Assembly (NCBI RefSeq): GCF_947172395.1
Contig: NC_069086.1
Coordinates: 1,024,501 to 1,088,500 of the forward strand
DNA from: Bicyclus anynana
Taxonomy: Eukaryota > Arthropoda > Insecta > Lepidoptera > Nymphalidae
Direction: 5' to 3'
DNA length: 64,000 bases
The stretch's first letter is position 1, and each line of letters begins with the position of its first letter. Below, piece by piece: positions 10,947-23,115 of the stretch. The position numbers were made by a program, and so were the translations under genes. The notes below the pieces were generated by a model. The model was not told where the DNA came from, searched no databases, and saw only the letters and a program-made list of their open reading frames with translations.

Positions 10947-12687
10947 ATTATCTATCATCAGTTTGCGTTTACAATAAGCTATTTTAACTTTCGTATTACA
11001 GATGAAGTCTTTTCAAGAGATTTTAATCATTTAATATTTGATCCCCATAATTCTAATTCATAAACTATTCCAAATGCATATAGAAATTCTTATTCAGAAC
11101 CGTTTCGCAACTATTTAGAAGAACATATAGAGTTACTATAATATCTTGAAGGAAATTATCAAGCGAAATCAAATTTTAGGAACTCAAGAGGCGCTTAAAA
11201 TATATTATTCTCTTTCAATAAAAGAAAGCCCTTTCATTATTCAGAAACAAGGCAACAGGAAGTAATATATCAGTGAGTATTTAAGTAGTGGTATGTTGTG
11301 TCTCAAAAGGCTCTGCATTTTGTGTTCGTAGGTCAGAGCTTGGGTCTTTCGTGAAGTCCTCTTCATATATATTTTACATACAATTAAATGAATAGCTTAA
11401 AATAGAAGTGGATAATGAAATAGTCTTAAGATCTCTCATATTTGATTCTTTCCCGTGTAGAATTTCAATTGAAAGTGTTTGTTACCCCTGCTACGTTATT
11501 TAAGTACGTAATACATCATGCGAGTAGGTTTATATATACCTAATTTCGTTGAACAATCATCCGGCGGTGTGAGGTCATATCCCAACATTACAGTTTGACG
11601 GAACGCGCCCCCGGGAAATCTATCCCGGTACACGAAAATTGAATTCTAAAGCAACTGTTATCATTATCTGCCTATTTGATGGTTATTTACTCTCATGACG
11701 TCATAGTTCAGTGGTTATAAACATTTTTTAAACCACTCTTTAAGTTTGGTCATTAGACACTTTCATCTGACACTCTAAAGTTTGATCTTAAACGGTGTTT
11801 TTCGAAATCTGGGAATGCGAAATCCCCAAGAATATCCTAAAAATACTTTATGCTTAGACATCTCTGATATGGATTCTTGAAACTGGCTACCTCCTACAAC
11901 TACTATGATTGAAACACCAAAGGGTTCTGGCCAACAGAAACTTTTAGACCAAGGGAATGAGTGAGTGAGAAGACGGAGAGATTGATGCTTTCCTTTCATC
12001 CCTAAATCATTCTCGATTTTTTTAATGGAACATTACAAGGTGATACCTCTCTCATTACCGGAGTTGTAGTTTACCACTTTGACCCACAACGTTGCACCAA
12101 TGCGACCTGCATTGGCAGACATTGTTCCTATCGATTACCAAATGCAATCCTCGGTAAAATACCATTGGCAGACATCTTGAAAAATCCTTTTTTGACATAC
12201 AAATGCGATATGAGTTTCGAAAATGTATGATTATGAAGTTTTGAATTTCCATTAGGCACGGTTACTTATTTCAGTAATTTCAGGTAGCTAATATTCAGAG
12301 CGTTCCCGAGCCTATTCCCGCTACCCGCGGCGGGTGTCGCGTAAAATTTCATTACTGGCTGTCGCACGTGTTACTACTTTATAAGTTTAATTAAACGATA
12401 AAATCTCAAATTTATATTTAGCTAAATCATTGTGAATCTTAGAGATTTATTTATGTTCTGACAATTTATGACTTCAGAGTTCAGTGGTTGTAAACATTTT
12501 TTTCAAAACACATTAAAATTCAGACGCCTTCGTAAAATTACATCCGAATTCTACACAAAGTATAAATTGGTATTAAAATATTCCGGTAATGAATGATATC
12601 ATGTACAATAGTAGTGTTGATTACTTACAAGTTATACTTACAATATTTAGATAGACCTACTAAATATAAAATAAAAAATTTAAACGT
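10947..12687. other. Unannotated DNA with a weak direct repeat
   Basis: A ~40-bp segment containing AGTTCAGTGGTT and TAAACATTTTTT occurs at 11696-11735 and again, diverged, at 12469-12510. The rest has no recognisable gene. 11865-11900 (GGATTCTTGAAACTGGCTAC) resembles diverged segments near 6985 and 58105, suggesting an old dispersed repeat. Confidence 0.4.
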
Positions 12688-12818
12688 ATGCGTCCACTTA
12701 TTCGCATCGTACGTATGGGACGCATCACATGACGCTCTTGTATGACTTTATACAAAGAATACTAAAATCCGTTTGATGCGATGCGTCCGATACGAATCTG
12801 TGGACGCCTATCATAAGC
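12688..12818. mobile_element. Small foldback (MITE-like) element
   Basis: Left TGCGTCCACTTATTCGCATC ... GGGACGCATCAC pairs with right GATGCGATGCGTCCGATACG ... TGTGGACGCC. The imperfect arms are about 40 bp, separated by about 50 bp. No second copy was found in the window. Confidence 0.65.
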
Positions 12819-13913
12819 CATAAGATGACACAAATAACAGTGAGTTCTTAACAGTATCTAAATGTCCGACGCGTAGTGCATGTTTTGCTATTCGAAATAA
12901 TAACCTAACTTAACCTAACCTAACCGATCTAAACCCTTTCAGCATCCAAGCTTTTTATAATATTAAGTGACGGACTAAGCAAATGGCCCATTTTATGATA
13001 ATCGGAAAACCGTCACCTAAATCAAAGTAACCAGTCCCTCAACCTGAAAAGTTTCGTGTATCTCTTGTTAACGGCAACCATGCAGACAGGAGAACAGCAA
13101 TACTGCTAAGCGGTAGAAATAAGCTAGACGCTAACGCTTCCTCAGACGAGATCTGACAAAAAGTATAATAACACTTTTTTCTTGCCACCCATAAAAACTC
13201 TAAAACCTTTAAGGTAAAAGTGTAGTTATTTAGAACTACCACAAACAAGCGTGTCCCAGTTTAAACCTTATCACTGCTTTTTATCGGGCATAACTGTAGT
13301 TTAAGAATTCTGTAACTTCAAAATAAAAAAAAAAACAATTCACTTTACTGTACAACACAATACGCAAATACGCAGTCATATCACTAACAAGCAATCTAAT
13401 GAAGCTTAATCCTAATCAAACTAAGTCCTCAAGTTTTTCCATCAGACACGATTTTATTAAACCGCTAGGCTTTTTACCATAAAGAAACTTAATTCAGATT
13501 CTATCAAGGTGTTGCTCTCAAGAAATAAGATAAGTCGCGGTAAAACTGTATATAAAGGTCGTTTAATCTCGTAACTGTACCTTATTAGTTGTATCAGCCG
13601 CTCATAAACAGTAATGGGTCATTGCGTTAAGGCGCTACGTGACTTTCCATTAATACAGCCTTTTAAACAAATCTACATCTACAGTAAGCGGTATTTATTT
13701 TATAAAACCATCTTGGAGTTGAACTAATGAGAAAGGTAGATGGAGATCCTCTGTGGTATCGCTTTGGTTGGCATTGCAATTACAACATTTTTCGTCTAAC
13801 ATCGTTTAGTTCTAAAGTAGCCACCGCCTACCACCAAACCAGAACTTATAAAGTCTTAAACTAACCCATGCTGGGAATCAATCCGACCGAACATCAACTT
13901 TTTTTTTTTATTA
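12819..13913. other. Unannotated DNA with a short telomere-like tract
   Basis: 12903-12926 reads CCTAA/CTTAA repeats resembling the insect telomeric unit (TTAGG)n on the minus strand, only four to five units long. No gene or other repeat recognised. Confidence 0.5.
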
Positions 13914-14127
13914 TTATTTTTTACAAGTTAGCCCTTGACTACAATCTCACCTGATGGTAAGTGATGATGTAACCTAAGATGAAAGTGGACTAAATTGTTA
14001 GGAGGAGGATGAAAATCCACACTCCTTTCGGTTTCTACACGACATCGTACCGGAACGCTAAATCGCTTGGCGGTACGTCTTTGTCGGTAGGGTGGTAACT
14101 AGCCACGGCCGAAGCCTCCCACCAGCT
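13914..14127 (-). repeat. SINE-B fragment (head-truncated)
   Basis: Runs from TTACAAGTTAGCCCTTGACT to CGAAGCCTCCCACCAGCT. The tRNA-like head is missing. The low-coordinate side carries a T-rich stretch that corresponds to the SINE's A-rich 3' tail. Confidence 0.85.
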
Positions 14128-15489
14128 AAAATACCATCAACTACGTTAGAGAGGTTGTTTAGCTTTACACACCCACCTATTCAAACTATAGATCTCTTGA
14201 TCCATAAATAAACAATTCAACCACTGCACCATCGATGCCGATTCCTAGTAGTCACACAAAATGATTTTAAAACAGAATAACCCAGTATAAGAAAAAAAAA
14301 TACTGATCCAAAATAGCGCGATGAAATATTAAAATTTAATTCAGACCCACCTAGAGGTTGTCCGTAAATAATTCCGAGAACAACCGGATATAATGGATCA
14401 CGTGAACACAACGTTTAAGCTTTTATTGATATAGCAATAAAGGCTATAATCGAAAAACATCCCGTTCAGCATACGAGTCTGCATAAATTACACCGTCGGT
14501 CTGACCTACCCTCTAATTCGGATAATTAATCCACTTCTAAGTAATTCCTTGCGGTGTGAAAGCACTTAGGATAACTTATGGTATGTTCTGCTGAATCTAA
14601 TATTGAGAGACTTTAGAAACAATAATCTTGGCGCTCACATCTGGAGAGATTTCATTATGAGAGTAGAAAGTACTCGGAGAAACTACTCAGACTCTCTACT
14701 TCAAACGCCCTGTTTAGTAAAATAGTAAAAAAAACAACATAACCCTGCCACATTAACAGAATAGTGATGCGTTGATGAAAACTTTTCGGACCTCGGGACT
14801 CCAATGTCCAAAAATTTCAGTTCTTTAAAGTATGCGCACCCCCACTGCCCCTTCATTATGACCTTTATATCATTATGGTGACAAGGTGAAACAAATATCA
14901 GATACTTTAAATAGTCTTCTGATATTTCAAAATTCATAAAGATACAGCAATCCTATAAAACTAAACAAGAAAGCAACTGCAAACAACATACGTTTGTTAA
15001 ATTTTAAAATTTTTGTTCCCTACATATTGCCCGCAAACTGTTGAGAAGTTTTCCTTTACCGACCATAGATATAATAACCATAAAGATATTTTGAATTATA
15101 CCGAGATTCCATTTTTATAAAAACACGTTAAAATTATAAATACCTATTGACAAACCCATAACAGTCATTTGCTTAACTGGAATGATAACATTTTTGCCAG
15201 ATTTTTTTTTTATTTTAGTGAAAAAAAATGCTGATTTCTTTAATAGCTTCGCTATCTTTACCCAACACAATTAAGGACCTTCTCCCTGAATTCACTTTTT
15301 TACTAAAACGAACTTGTGTAAATTGATAGTTAATAAATTTCATAGCCAAGATATACATAGCCTTTATAAGGTACCCCTTTTTATTGAGGAGGGTTAAAAA
15401 TTACAACAACTACTTTAAGCCTAGTTGATTAAATGTTCCAGGACATTATATTTCCTTATAAAAATGTTACCAATATGCGTAGCATGCGA
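14128..15489. other. Unannotated AT-rich DNA
   Basis: Short frames at 14217-14411 and 14701-14937 have no family features. No shared repeats were seen. Confidence 0.45.
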
Positions 15490-15645
15490 CCAACGACACA
15501 TCTCGTGTTGAGAAATAGACAAAATGACGAAGTAGCCTCTTAGCCCTCTTTCGTCTCGACAGAACAAAAGAGATGTTGATGTTTACGTTGCTATCGGTTG
15601 ACATTTTTGTCTATTTCTCTACACGACTTACGTCGTGTGAACGCA
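15490..15645. mobile_element. Foldback MITE-like element
   Basis: GTTGAGAAATAGACAAAATG (15509-15528) is inverted near 15602-15622 (TTTTTGTCTATTTCTCTACA). The arms are imperfect, about 40 bp, around a ~70-bp core. Single copy here. Confidence 0.6.
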
Positions 15646-15985
15646 TGTTAAACCTACATGTGACAGTACACAGCATTCAAGAACTAATTTTTCGATGTTA
15701 AAAATTAATTAACTGCGATTAATTTGTGTATCTTTGGCTTATACATATCAATGGTATATAGCAATATAAAACTTTTCTCGTGTCGTAAACGGCAGATATT
15801 GGCCAATCTGAAAATATGAGACGTCTGCAATATGTCGCACATATTACCCCTTCCGGTTTTAAGCCAAACAAAAAAAAATCAGAAAAATAAGTGATATTAT
15901 TCCTGTTTTAATATCGCTACCCTATTTCAATAGCACAGGCATCCCCTTTCCTAAGGTCAAGAAAGCAAAAGAAAATAGCACATTC

Positions 15986-16193
15986 AAGGTGGAATTATCT
16001 TTGTCTTACGTGTCGTGTCGTGACGCATCAGAACAGAATCGGTGTCATACAATTTTGTATGGTAACGTTTACACTTATATATTGTGACATATCGTGAAGG
16101 CTTTTGATGTGTCGCATACAAAATATATGATACCGATTCTGTTCTGATACGTCACGACACGACATGTTAGACAAAGATAATTCTGCCTTTATA
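15986..16193. mobile_element. Foldback MITE-H copy 2
   Basis: GACGCATCAGAACAGAATCG on the left and CGATTCTGTTCTGATACGTC on the right, with outer GGAATTATCTTTGTCTTACG / TAGACAAAGATAATTCTGCC. This is the best-preserved outer arm pair of the three copies. Confidence 0.85.
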
Positions 16194-18166
16194 TTTTAAG
16201 TAAGGGAAAGTGGAGTTGAAGGGAAAGAAAGGGAAGGTTGTAATTGGTAAATCGATTTTTTTAGGCTACTTATATAACAAAACGTTCTTCTATATCTCAG
16301 ATACTTTATTGACTATTCTAACAGCCGGAAATTGTATAAGTTATACAAAAATTTGTGACTTTAATAACTTTATAAAATTTAAAGAAATAACTAAAATTTT
16401 AAGCCAGTAAATTTTTGCATAGTACCTTGAATCTATTTCTATGTCTTCAAACAAAGTCTATTTCATAAATGCTATAAAATGTATAAAACCTAAAACTATT
16501 GCGACGGTTCTATGTTCGCATGGCTGACATGTCTCTCGTGTTAAAAATATAGTCTTTTTCTTGTATTTTCACTTGTATGATTTATACAATCTAATATTAG
16601 AGGGAGCCACGTAAATGTCACAAAACTCGACTTGTGAAACACGTAAATTATGCGTAATAAAGAGAATGAACGGTGTAGGTAGTAAGCTGTGAGCCAGTGA
16701 CCGTTTATATTGAGGGTTTTACATATGAATTAAATTGTTTTCATATAAAATTCACTCAATACTCGAATTAATTTTGATTTATCATCTAATAGAGATCCTT
16801 TTCTTTTTCTTTTTCTTTTCTTTATTTCTTTCTTCTTTTCTTTATTGTAATGTATTTCTTTTTGTAATGTAGTCCTATTTATTATAATTTTTGTAATTAG
16901 TCCTAGTCCAACCTGGTCTCCACGATACAGATCAATCTAGTGTGGATGTGGGTGGTTTTTTGTATCAATTTTTATTTAAAAAAGATTTTATTTATTATTT
17001 ATTATTATTTTTATATTAGTAAAATAAGGCCGATAAGTTGCTGTTTCCTTTATTCTTGTTTGTTTTTTTGTATTAAAACAACAACATAATTTGAGCGCTC
17101 TAAAGATATTTATTTACGCTCTGCTTACTTAAATACATCAATACATTATAAATGTAATTAGAGTGTCGGTCTGTGATCTTAAAATAATCACATACAATTT
17201 AAAAGTCCTAAATATTAGTAGGTACACCTAAAAATATTGAACTTCTAAAAACAATCCATTTACCTAATGTATCAATAAAAGTTATCATGTTACAATAATG
17301 GAACCTGTATTTCAGAAGTTTTCTTATGATAGGTGATTAAATTTACAAACCTTTACTACATTTCAGTTTTAGTTTTTTTAGTTTAGATTATATGAAACAG
17401 ACAGATTTGATATTGCTGCAGAAATAATAACTTAATTTTACTTGAAATTTATAAAATTTTTATTAATAATTTCAAGTAAATTAATCAAATTTACATTTTA
17501 ATTCTTTCGTGATAAAGACATTACAAATCACAGTTTCCAATTTAAATCCCTTTGAAAATCAAAATTAAAACAAATTGAAAACAAAAGCTAAGCCCTAGGG
17601 CTCGCAGAGCATCTTATCGCCTGAGGCGGCGACTCTATTATAAAAGTCTACTACAACTTAGAATTAGAATGAAAATGATTAAATTAATTTATTTATTTAG
17701 GTGCAAAGACAGTTCACTGACTCTCAGACAGTACTTTGCAGTTACGCTGAAAGCCTTTATTTCATACAATCTCTTGAAACATTCACGTGTAAAAGGATTT
17801 GCAATATGATAACGCCATTGTGTGCGATATGAAAGAGAATACGGCTTTCATTCTCTATTATTCAAATTTAAATTGAATAATTATTATTCATTGTTCATTA
17901 TACTAATTATAATGAAGATACAGACAAGAACACAATAATACAATAGTCTCATGAAAAACTAATTTATGTTCGTTAGTCTTGCTAAAATTCATACTTTCTA
18001 GAAGATCATAAACGAATTGATTTAATGTGTTGAGTTATTTTGCTGGCGTTTAGAGACTTGTTATAAATAGATATGACAGTGATTTTAAAGAAATATTAAA
18101 ATCATCATCAACATGATTGTGATACTGATCGTTAAAGAGTTTAACATTATCACTAAGCATACACAC
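16194..18166. other. Unannotated, very AT-rich DNA with a pyrimidine tract
   Basis: 16794-16850 is an almost pure C/T tract (TTTTCTTTTTCTTTTTC). 16850-16990 may be an old LINE 3' UTR but could not be assigned. A 19-bp dyad lies at 17430-17480 (ACTTGAAATTTATAA ... TTTCAAGT). Confidence 0.4.
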
Positions 18167-18222
18167 GTATTGGGGCAGCGTGGTGGGTCAAATCTCCATC
18201 CCCTCTTCTATAAGGACTTCTA
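18167..18222 (+). repeat. SINE-K tail fragment
   Basis: TATTGGGGCAGCGTGGTGGG with CTTCTATAAGGAC matches the tail region of SINE-K at 33770-33830. SINE-B follows immediately. Confidence 0.5.
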
Positions 18223-18223
18223 T

Positions 18224-18527
18224 TTGACGGCCTACGTGGTGCAATGATATGCGCGGTGGATTTACAAGACGGAGGTCTTGGGTTTGATCCCCGGCTGGGC
18301 GGATTAAGGTTTTCTTAATATGTCCAGGTTTGGCTGGTGGGAGGTTTCGGCTATGGCTAGTTACCAACCCTATCGGGAAAGACGTAACGCCAACCGATTT
18401 AGTGTTCCGGTACGATGTCGTGTAGAAAACTCAGGGGGTGTGGATTTTCATTCACTCTTAACAAGTAAGAATGTTAGTATCATCACTTACCATCAAGTGA
18501 GAGTGTAGTCAAGAGTTAAATTGTAAA
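18224..18527 (+). repeat. SINE-B copy (full length)
   Basis: Head TTGACGGCCTACGTGGTGCA, B-box-like GGGTTTGATCCCCGGCTGGG, body ACGATGTCGTGTAGAAAAC, tail GTAGTCAAGAGTTAAATTGT. The body has a short deletion where most copies have CATCCTCCTCCTAAC. Confidence 0.85.
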
Positions 18528-18567
18528 GAAAAAATAAGGAGCCAGGGCTACGCCTCCCAAGCTTGCC

Positions 18568-18885
18568 ATTAAACTAGGCTGTTCTCCTTATATTATCAAG
18601 TCGTTTAAATGGCAATGAAGCTATATTTCTCTGTCCGAATAATAAAATAAAATAAAAAAGCCTTTTATTTCCAGTACATACATACATATACAATTTTGTG
18701 AGAATAACCTACTTTTAAAAATTAATATGTAACTATTCTATGGTATTTATTTAAAATAACTATATTTTGCTGGAACCCCCCTCAGGTAAAGGAATCCTTC
18801 AAAGATTTCCAATTAAACTAGGCTGTTCTCCTTATATTATCAAGTCGTTTAAATGGCAACGAAGCTATATTTCTCTGTCCGAATA
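18568..18885 (-). mobile_element. LINE 3'-end insertion flanked by 74-bp direct repeats
   Basis: 18568-18641 and 18812-18885 are 74-bp direct repeats differing at one base (GGCAATGAAG / GGCAACGAAG). The 170 bp between them begin, in minus-strand sense, with a LINE 3' terminus (GGAAATAAAAGGCTTTTTTA), the same terminal signature as the intact LINE at 50 kb. The simplest reading is a short 5'-truncated LINE insertion with an unusually long target-site duplication. Confidence 0.65.
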
Positions 18886-19063
18886 TAAAGCGTTAAAAAG
18901 ATATGAGTAATGTTAACTATACACCGTTTAGTAGTTCTCACTTTATACGAGGCTCATATCAGTCTATTATATTAAAGGTAAGAAACTTTAAACATGTAAT
19001 AGCGTATGAATGACCCTTACCATGCATTTTCCTCGATTTCCTTTCACTAATTAACTTTTTAAG

Positions 19064-19364
19064 AGAGCCGTGACAGCCCAGTGGATATTACCTCTGCCAC
19101 TGATTCCGGAGGATGTGGGCGAATTCATTCCGGGCCATGCACCTCCAGCTTTTCAGTTGTGTGCATTTTAAGAAATTAAATATCACGTGTCTCAAACGGT
19201 GAAGGAAAACATCGCGAGGAAACCTGCATACCTACCAGAGAAATATCGTGCGTGAAGTCTGCCAATCCGCATTAGACCAGCGTGGTGGACTATTGGCCTA
19301 ACCCCTCTAATTCTGAGAGGAGACTCGAGCTCAGCACTGAGCTGAATATGGGTTGATAACGAAT
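19064..19364 (+). repeat. SINE-A copy 3
   Basis: Starts GAGCCGTGACAGCCCAGTGG and ends ATATGGGTTGATAACGA. The B-box is degraded (GGCGAATTCATTCCG). Confidence 0.85.
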
Positions 19365-19975
19365 TAACTATATGATACTGCTTGAAAGTGATTCAAATTC
19401 GAGAAATTAGTTGAGCTATAAAAGTTACTAAAAGCTATATTAACCTTGTAAAGCCAGGGCGGGTCACTATTGACAATACTATTGTAAAAATCGACCAATA
19501 TTTACCGTTGCTTTCGTATGACTAAACCCACAAAACCTTTACTATCCAAACAAAACGGCGTTTATGAATAATTTAATCGCCGAAAATATATTATTCACTG
19601 CCTGTTGCCGGTCACAGCGTAGTGTTAGCAATAAAAAGTCGACTCCATTTGCGACGCGACTTCAATTTTTCATCGTATAAATTTATTTTATTATCGGTAG
19701 TAGGGGTAATTCGTGTGAAGTTTCTCTATGGAAAGCCTGCGCGGCTTAACTTCTTATCTCTCGGTGAAGGTGAACACGTGAGTTGAATCACTCAAGGCCA
19801 CGGACTTACGTTTAGCTAGACGCCGCTTGTTCAATCAATTCAGTTTTGTTTGTAGGATTTATGTACAAAAATTAGTACCTAGTTACATAATATTTCTAAA
19901 TTCCATACCTTACCTGAGTTCCGATAAAATGAAATTTTGCCGGATGAAACCATAAATGTATACTTTCTTTTTAAT
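19365..19975. other. Unannotated DNA with a candidate conserved block
   Basis: 19540-19850 is repeat-free and rich in CG-containing words (ACGGCGTTTATGAATAA, TTGCGACGCGACTTCAA) and homeodomain-like cores. It could be an enhancer. No coding signal. Confidence 0.4.
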
Positions 19976-20400
19976 TCTTCACAAGTTAGCTCTTGACTAC
20001 GATCTCACCTGATGGTAAGTGATGATGGAATCTAAGATGGAAGTGGGCTAAGTTGTTAGGAGGAGGATGAAATATTTAATCGCCGATCGTTTTTACACGG
20101 CGTCGTACCGGAACGCTTAATCGCGTGGCGGTACGTCTTTGCCGGTAGGGTAGTAACTAGCCACGGCCGAAGCCTCCCACCAGCCACATTTATTACAAAA
20201 AAAATCAAAACTGCCTTAAAATTGCCAACGCTTTAAATTAAATTACTATGCTATATCCACACTCCTTTCGGTTTCAACACGGCAACCGGGACGCTAAATC
20301 GCATGCGTCTTAAGGGTGGTAACTAGCCAAAGCCGAAGCCTCCCACCAGCCACTTTTATTACAAAATAAACGCTTTAAATTAAATTACTATGCTATCGAT
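19976..20400 (-). repeat. SINE-B fragment, partly tandem-duplicated
   Basis: 19979-20185 is a head-truncated SINE-B. A second partial body (20258-20353) follows. After each copy of CCTCCCACCAGCCAC the same flank appears (TTTATTACAAAA ... CTTTAAATTAAATTACTATG). The SINE end plus ~60 bp of flank was therefore duplicated in tandem, with a 20-bp or so internal difference. Confidence 0.75.
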
Positions 20401-20535
20401 AAATGCTAATCGATATATTGATAAATAATAAATCCTATCGCTCTATGATATGACGATTAATCTTGTTGAAAATTGAAATCCAAAATTAAACTAAGTAATT
20501 TTTGGCACATTAGCAGTTTGGCAGTAATTTTCTGC

Positions 20536-20848
20536 GTGATCGAATCAGAAATGAGGAGATCCGCAGACGAACTAAAGTCACTGATATAGCTCAGCGAGTC
20601 GCGAAGTTGAAGTGGCAATGGGCAGGCCACATAGTTCGAAGAGCCAATGGGCGTTCCCAAGGTGCTGGAATAGCGACCCCGCACCGGAAAGCGTAGTATT
20701 GGTCGACCCTCCACCAGGTGGACCGAAGACATCAAGCGTGTTGCAGGGAGCCGCTGGATGTTGGCGGGTCGAGACCGTTTTGTTTGGAAATCCATGGAAG
20801 AGGCCTATGTCCAGCTGTGGACGTCCATCGGCTGATAATGAATGAATG
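20536..20848 (+). pseudogene. LINE-F RT C-terminus fragment
   Basis: Plus-strand reading gives RNEEIRRRTKVTDIAQRVAK and KLKWQWAGHIVRRANGR, later SRWMLAGRDRFVWKSMEEAY and a terminal WTSIG stop. These are the C-terminal tail of an RTE-like reverse transcriptase. The reading is interrupted by frameshifts around 20650-20700, so the copy is dead. It lacks the RT catalytic region entirely. Confidence 0.85.
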
Positions 20849-21119
20849 AATTATTATATTTTATATATTATAAAAATATATGTATTTTTGGCACATTTAA
20901 TGAATTCTTTTCGGCATCTAACTAATCATAAATCTTTACTGTAACCACACTGGCAAGGAACATATGAGCGGGTTCACTTTACACTTTACAGAGTGATAGG
21001 AACTGCTAAATGCTAAACAAGTCCATTCTACATTAGCGTGTGTCTTTTCATTCAAGAAGCCCTTTACAAGACAGGGAAGCATAAGCAATCTTATGCACAT
21101 TTAATTATAAAGCAATAAC

Positions 21120-21343
21120 TCTACTAATATTATAAACGCGAAAGTTTGTATGGATGTTTGTTTGGATGTTTGTTACTCTTTAACGCCGCTACTACTGAAG
21201 CGATTTAGTTGAAATTTGGAATGGAAATAGTTTTTACTCTGGATTAACACAAAGGCTACTTTTCATCCAGGAAAAATCCATGGTTCCCGTGGGATTTGTG
21301 AAAAACTAATTTCCACGCGGACTAAGTCGCGGGCGTCCGCTAG
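21120..21343 (+). mobile_element. Helitron-like element, family D (complete)
   Basis: Starts TCTACTAATATTATAAACGC, with GAAAGTTTGTATGGATGTTT, TTGAAATTTGGAATGGAAAT and AAAAATCCATGGTTCCCG, and ends GGGCGTCCGCTAG. Helitron-like 5' TC and 3' CTAG, no terminal inverted repeats. Confidence 0.8.
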
Positions 21344-22334
21344 TTTCTTCATTAAATGGATATTTACCAAGGGTGTGTGACTACACCTAGTTGGTAACAC
21401 AAATTAAACTTATAAACTTATAATTTTTTTTTTAATTTATTCAAATTACGAGTATACCTAGATTATATAAGGCCTCTATGACTCCATGGATAAGGGTCCG
21501 GGCTCAACACCATCGAGAGTCATCCATCAAGAAGTCTTTACCATACGCTAACAAGACTTTTTGATGGGAAACAGAATACTATCGGTCATATTTAAAAAAT
21601 ATAGTTAGTGTTTTAAACCATAACCACCGATGCACAAACTCTTTAGACAAACACAATCATAATAATGAAGACACAAATAAACATGGCGAAAGTAATACCT
21701 ACTTTCGGCATTCCCCGGACAAACACTGTTGCAAATAATAGCCTCAATAACAGTTTTAATTATAAATTGTATTGATATCATTTAATATTAAGGCTTCATT
21801 TTAATATCATTTAAAAGATACCAAACACAAAGATGAATTACTGGACTTGAGAAAAAATTAATGGCAATGGAAATGGATTCCGCTTCCGACAACAAATAAT
21901 TAGCATTCTAATTATTGTTTTGGCTGTTTTGTTTTGGATTTGTTTACACCCTTATTTTGTGTAACCGAAAATCACAAAATTCTTAAAGCTTGATTATTTT
22001 TTAATTGTAAGATCTTAAACCTATTAATTTTTCATTTGCATTTTTCATTTGTTTTTATTGTTGACGAAGAAAATGTACGCAACGGAATCCTATTATTAGT
22101 TTTAATCTTTATTAGCTGTGATTTCATGTCCTTGTTTACCTACTTGAGCTTACTGGGCCGAGGGAGCAAACATTACACTAGAACTGCAGCAAGCTTTTTG
22201 GATCTTACCAAATTTGGCTGGGCGGGCAAAATAACAAGAAAAGAAAAGGGGAACTTTAACATGTTATGAATACGATTTTATTCGTAGCTATTCCATAACC
22301 CTACACCTAGATTAAAAGTGTTTGAAGTAGCGTT
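21344..22334. other. Unannotated DNA
   Basis: 21570-21600 (TATCGGTCATATTTAAAAAA) resembles the tail of SINE-L. A short frame at 22036-22269 has no recognised motif. Otherwise empty. Confidence 0.4.
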
Positions 22335-22780
22335 CTCTACTTGTACTTTTTTCTTTCTGCACACGATGGACCCGCCAACTACACGGTGCATCCATGCAAT
22401 AGTAAGATATTCATATATAATAATTTACTTATTTTGCTATTATCCGCGAAAGCCGACGAACCCATGCGACAACGTCACCCAGGTTCGACAAAATACTCTA
22501 TGCGTACGTTTCACCCGAAACCGGAGCATCCTCAGGAGATGTTGACTCTACAACGTGCATTTGCAAAAGTGAAAATTAATTACATTTGCAATTGCACGTT
22601 GTAGAGTCAAACGTACGTAGAGGGTGAAACGTACGTAGAGAATATTTTGTCGGACCTGGGTGACGTCGCATGGGTTCGTTGGCTTTTCGCGGATAATAGC
22701 AATATAAATAAATTATTATATATTAATGATGAACTTCCGCAAAGTAACGCCTGCTACTATCCAATAGGTAAGATATTCGT
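22335..22780. mobile_element. Large foldback MITE (hairpin arms over 100 bp)
   Basis: Left arm about 22412-22515 (TTGCTATTATCCGCGAAAGC, CCCATGCGACAACGTCACCC, CAAAATACTCTATGCGTACG) is inverted at about 22619-22728. An inner pair GTTGACTCTACAACGTGCA / TGCACGTTGTAGAGTCAA extends the hairpin almost to the middle. The right side continues GAACTTCCGCAAAGTAACGC. A half copy lies at 40612-40762. Frames on this stretch are palindrome artefacts. Confidence 0.85.
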
Positions 22781-23115
22781 CTTTAATTTTTTCGATTATC
22801 TGTATACGCACAGGCAGGTATAGCAACATTACGTAACACGCTTAGTAGATTCTGAACTTTAAAGTAAATTTAGAACAAGTTTCTTGCTTGAACTCGCATC
22901 AATCATATTCACACACGGGGAGTTGGGAAAATGGGAAATTACAAAAGTAGGTAGCTGGGTAAACTAATACCATTATATTCGGCGTAACTTTATGCTCACA
23001 TACTATGATACTAAAGATATAGACTAGGGAACGCTTCGTGGTTTCACCTGCGTAATACCACTAACCATTCCCATAGGACAGTACCTAACACAGACTGTAC
23101 TTTATATTAAAACTT

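Noticed and set aside
12903..12926. Interstitial telomere (TTAGG)n
   Set aside because: Only four to five imperfect units. Too short to claim a telomere remnant or a telomere-specific LINE target.
16794..16850. Polypyrimidine tract as a splice acceptor
   Set aside because: No adjacent exon with coding features. Simple low-complexity DNA.
20457..20795. 112-codon minus-strand frame
   Set aside because: Antisense shadow of the LINE-F RT tail. The same happens at 58584-59054.
22318..22604. Two overlapping plus-strand frames of 75 and 87 codons
   Set aside because: They lie in the arms of the foldback MITE and read palindromic sequence.
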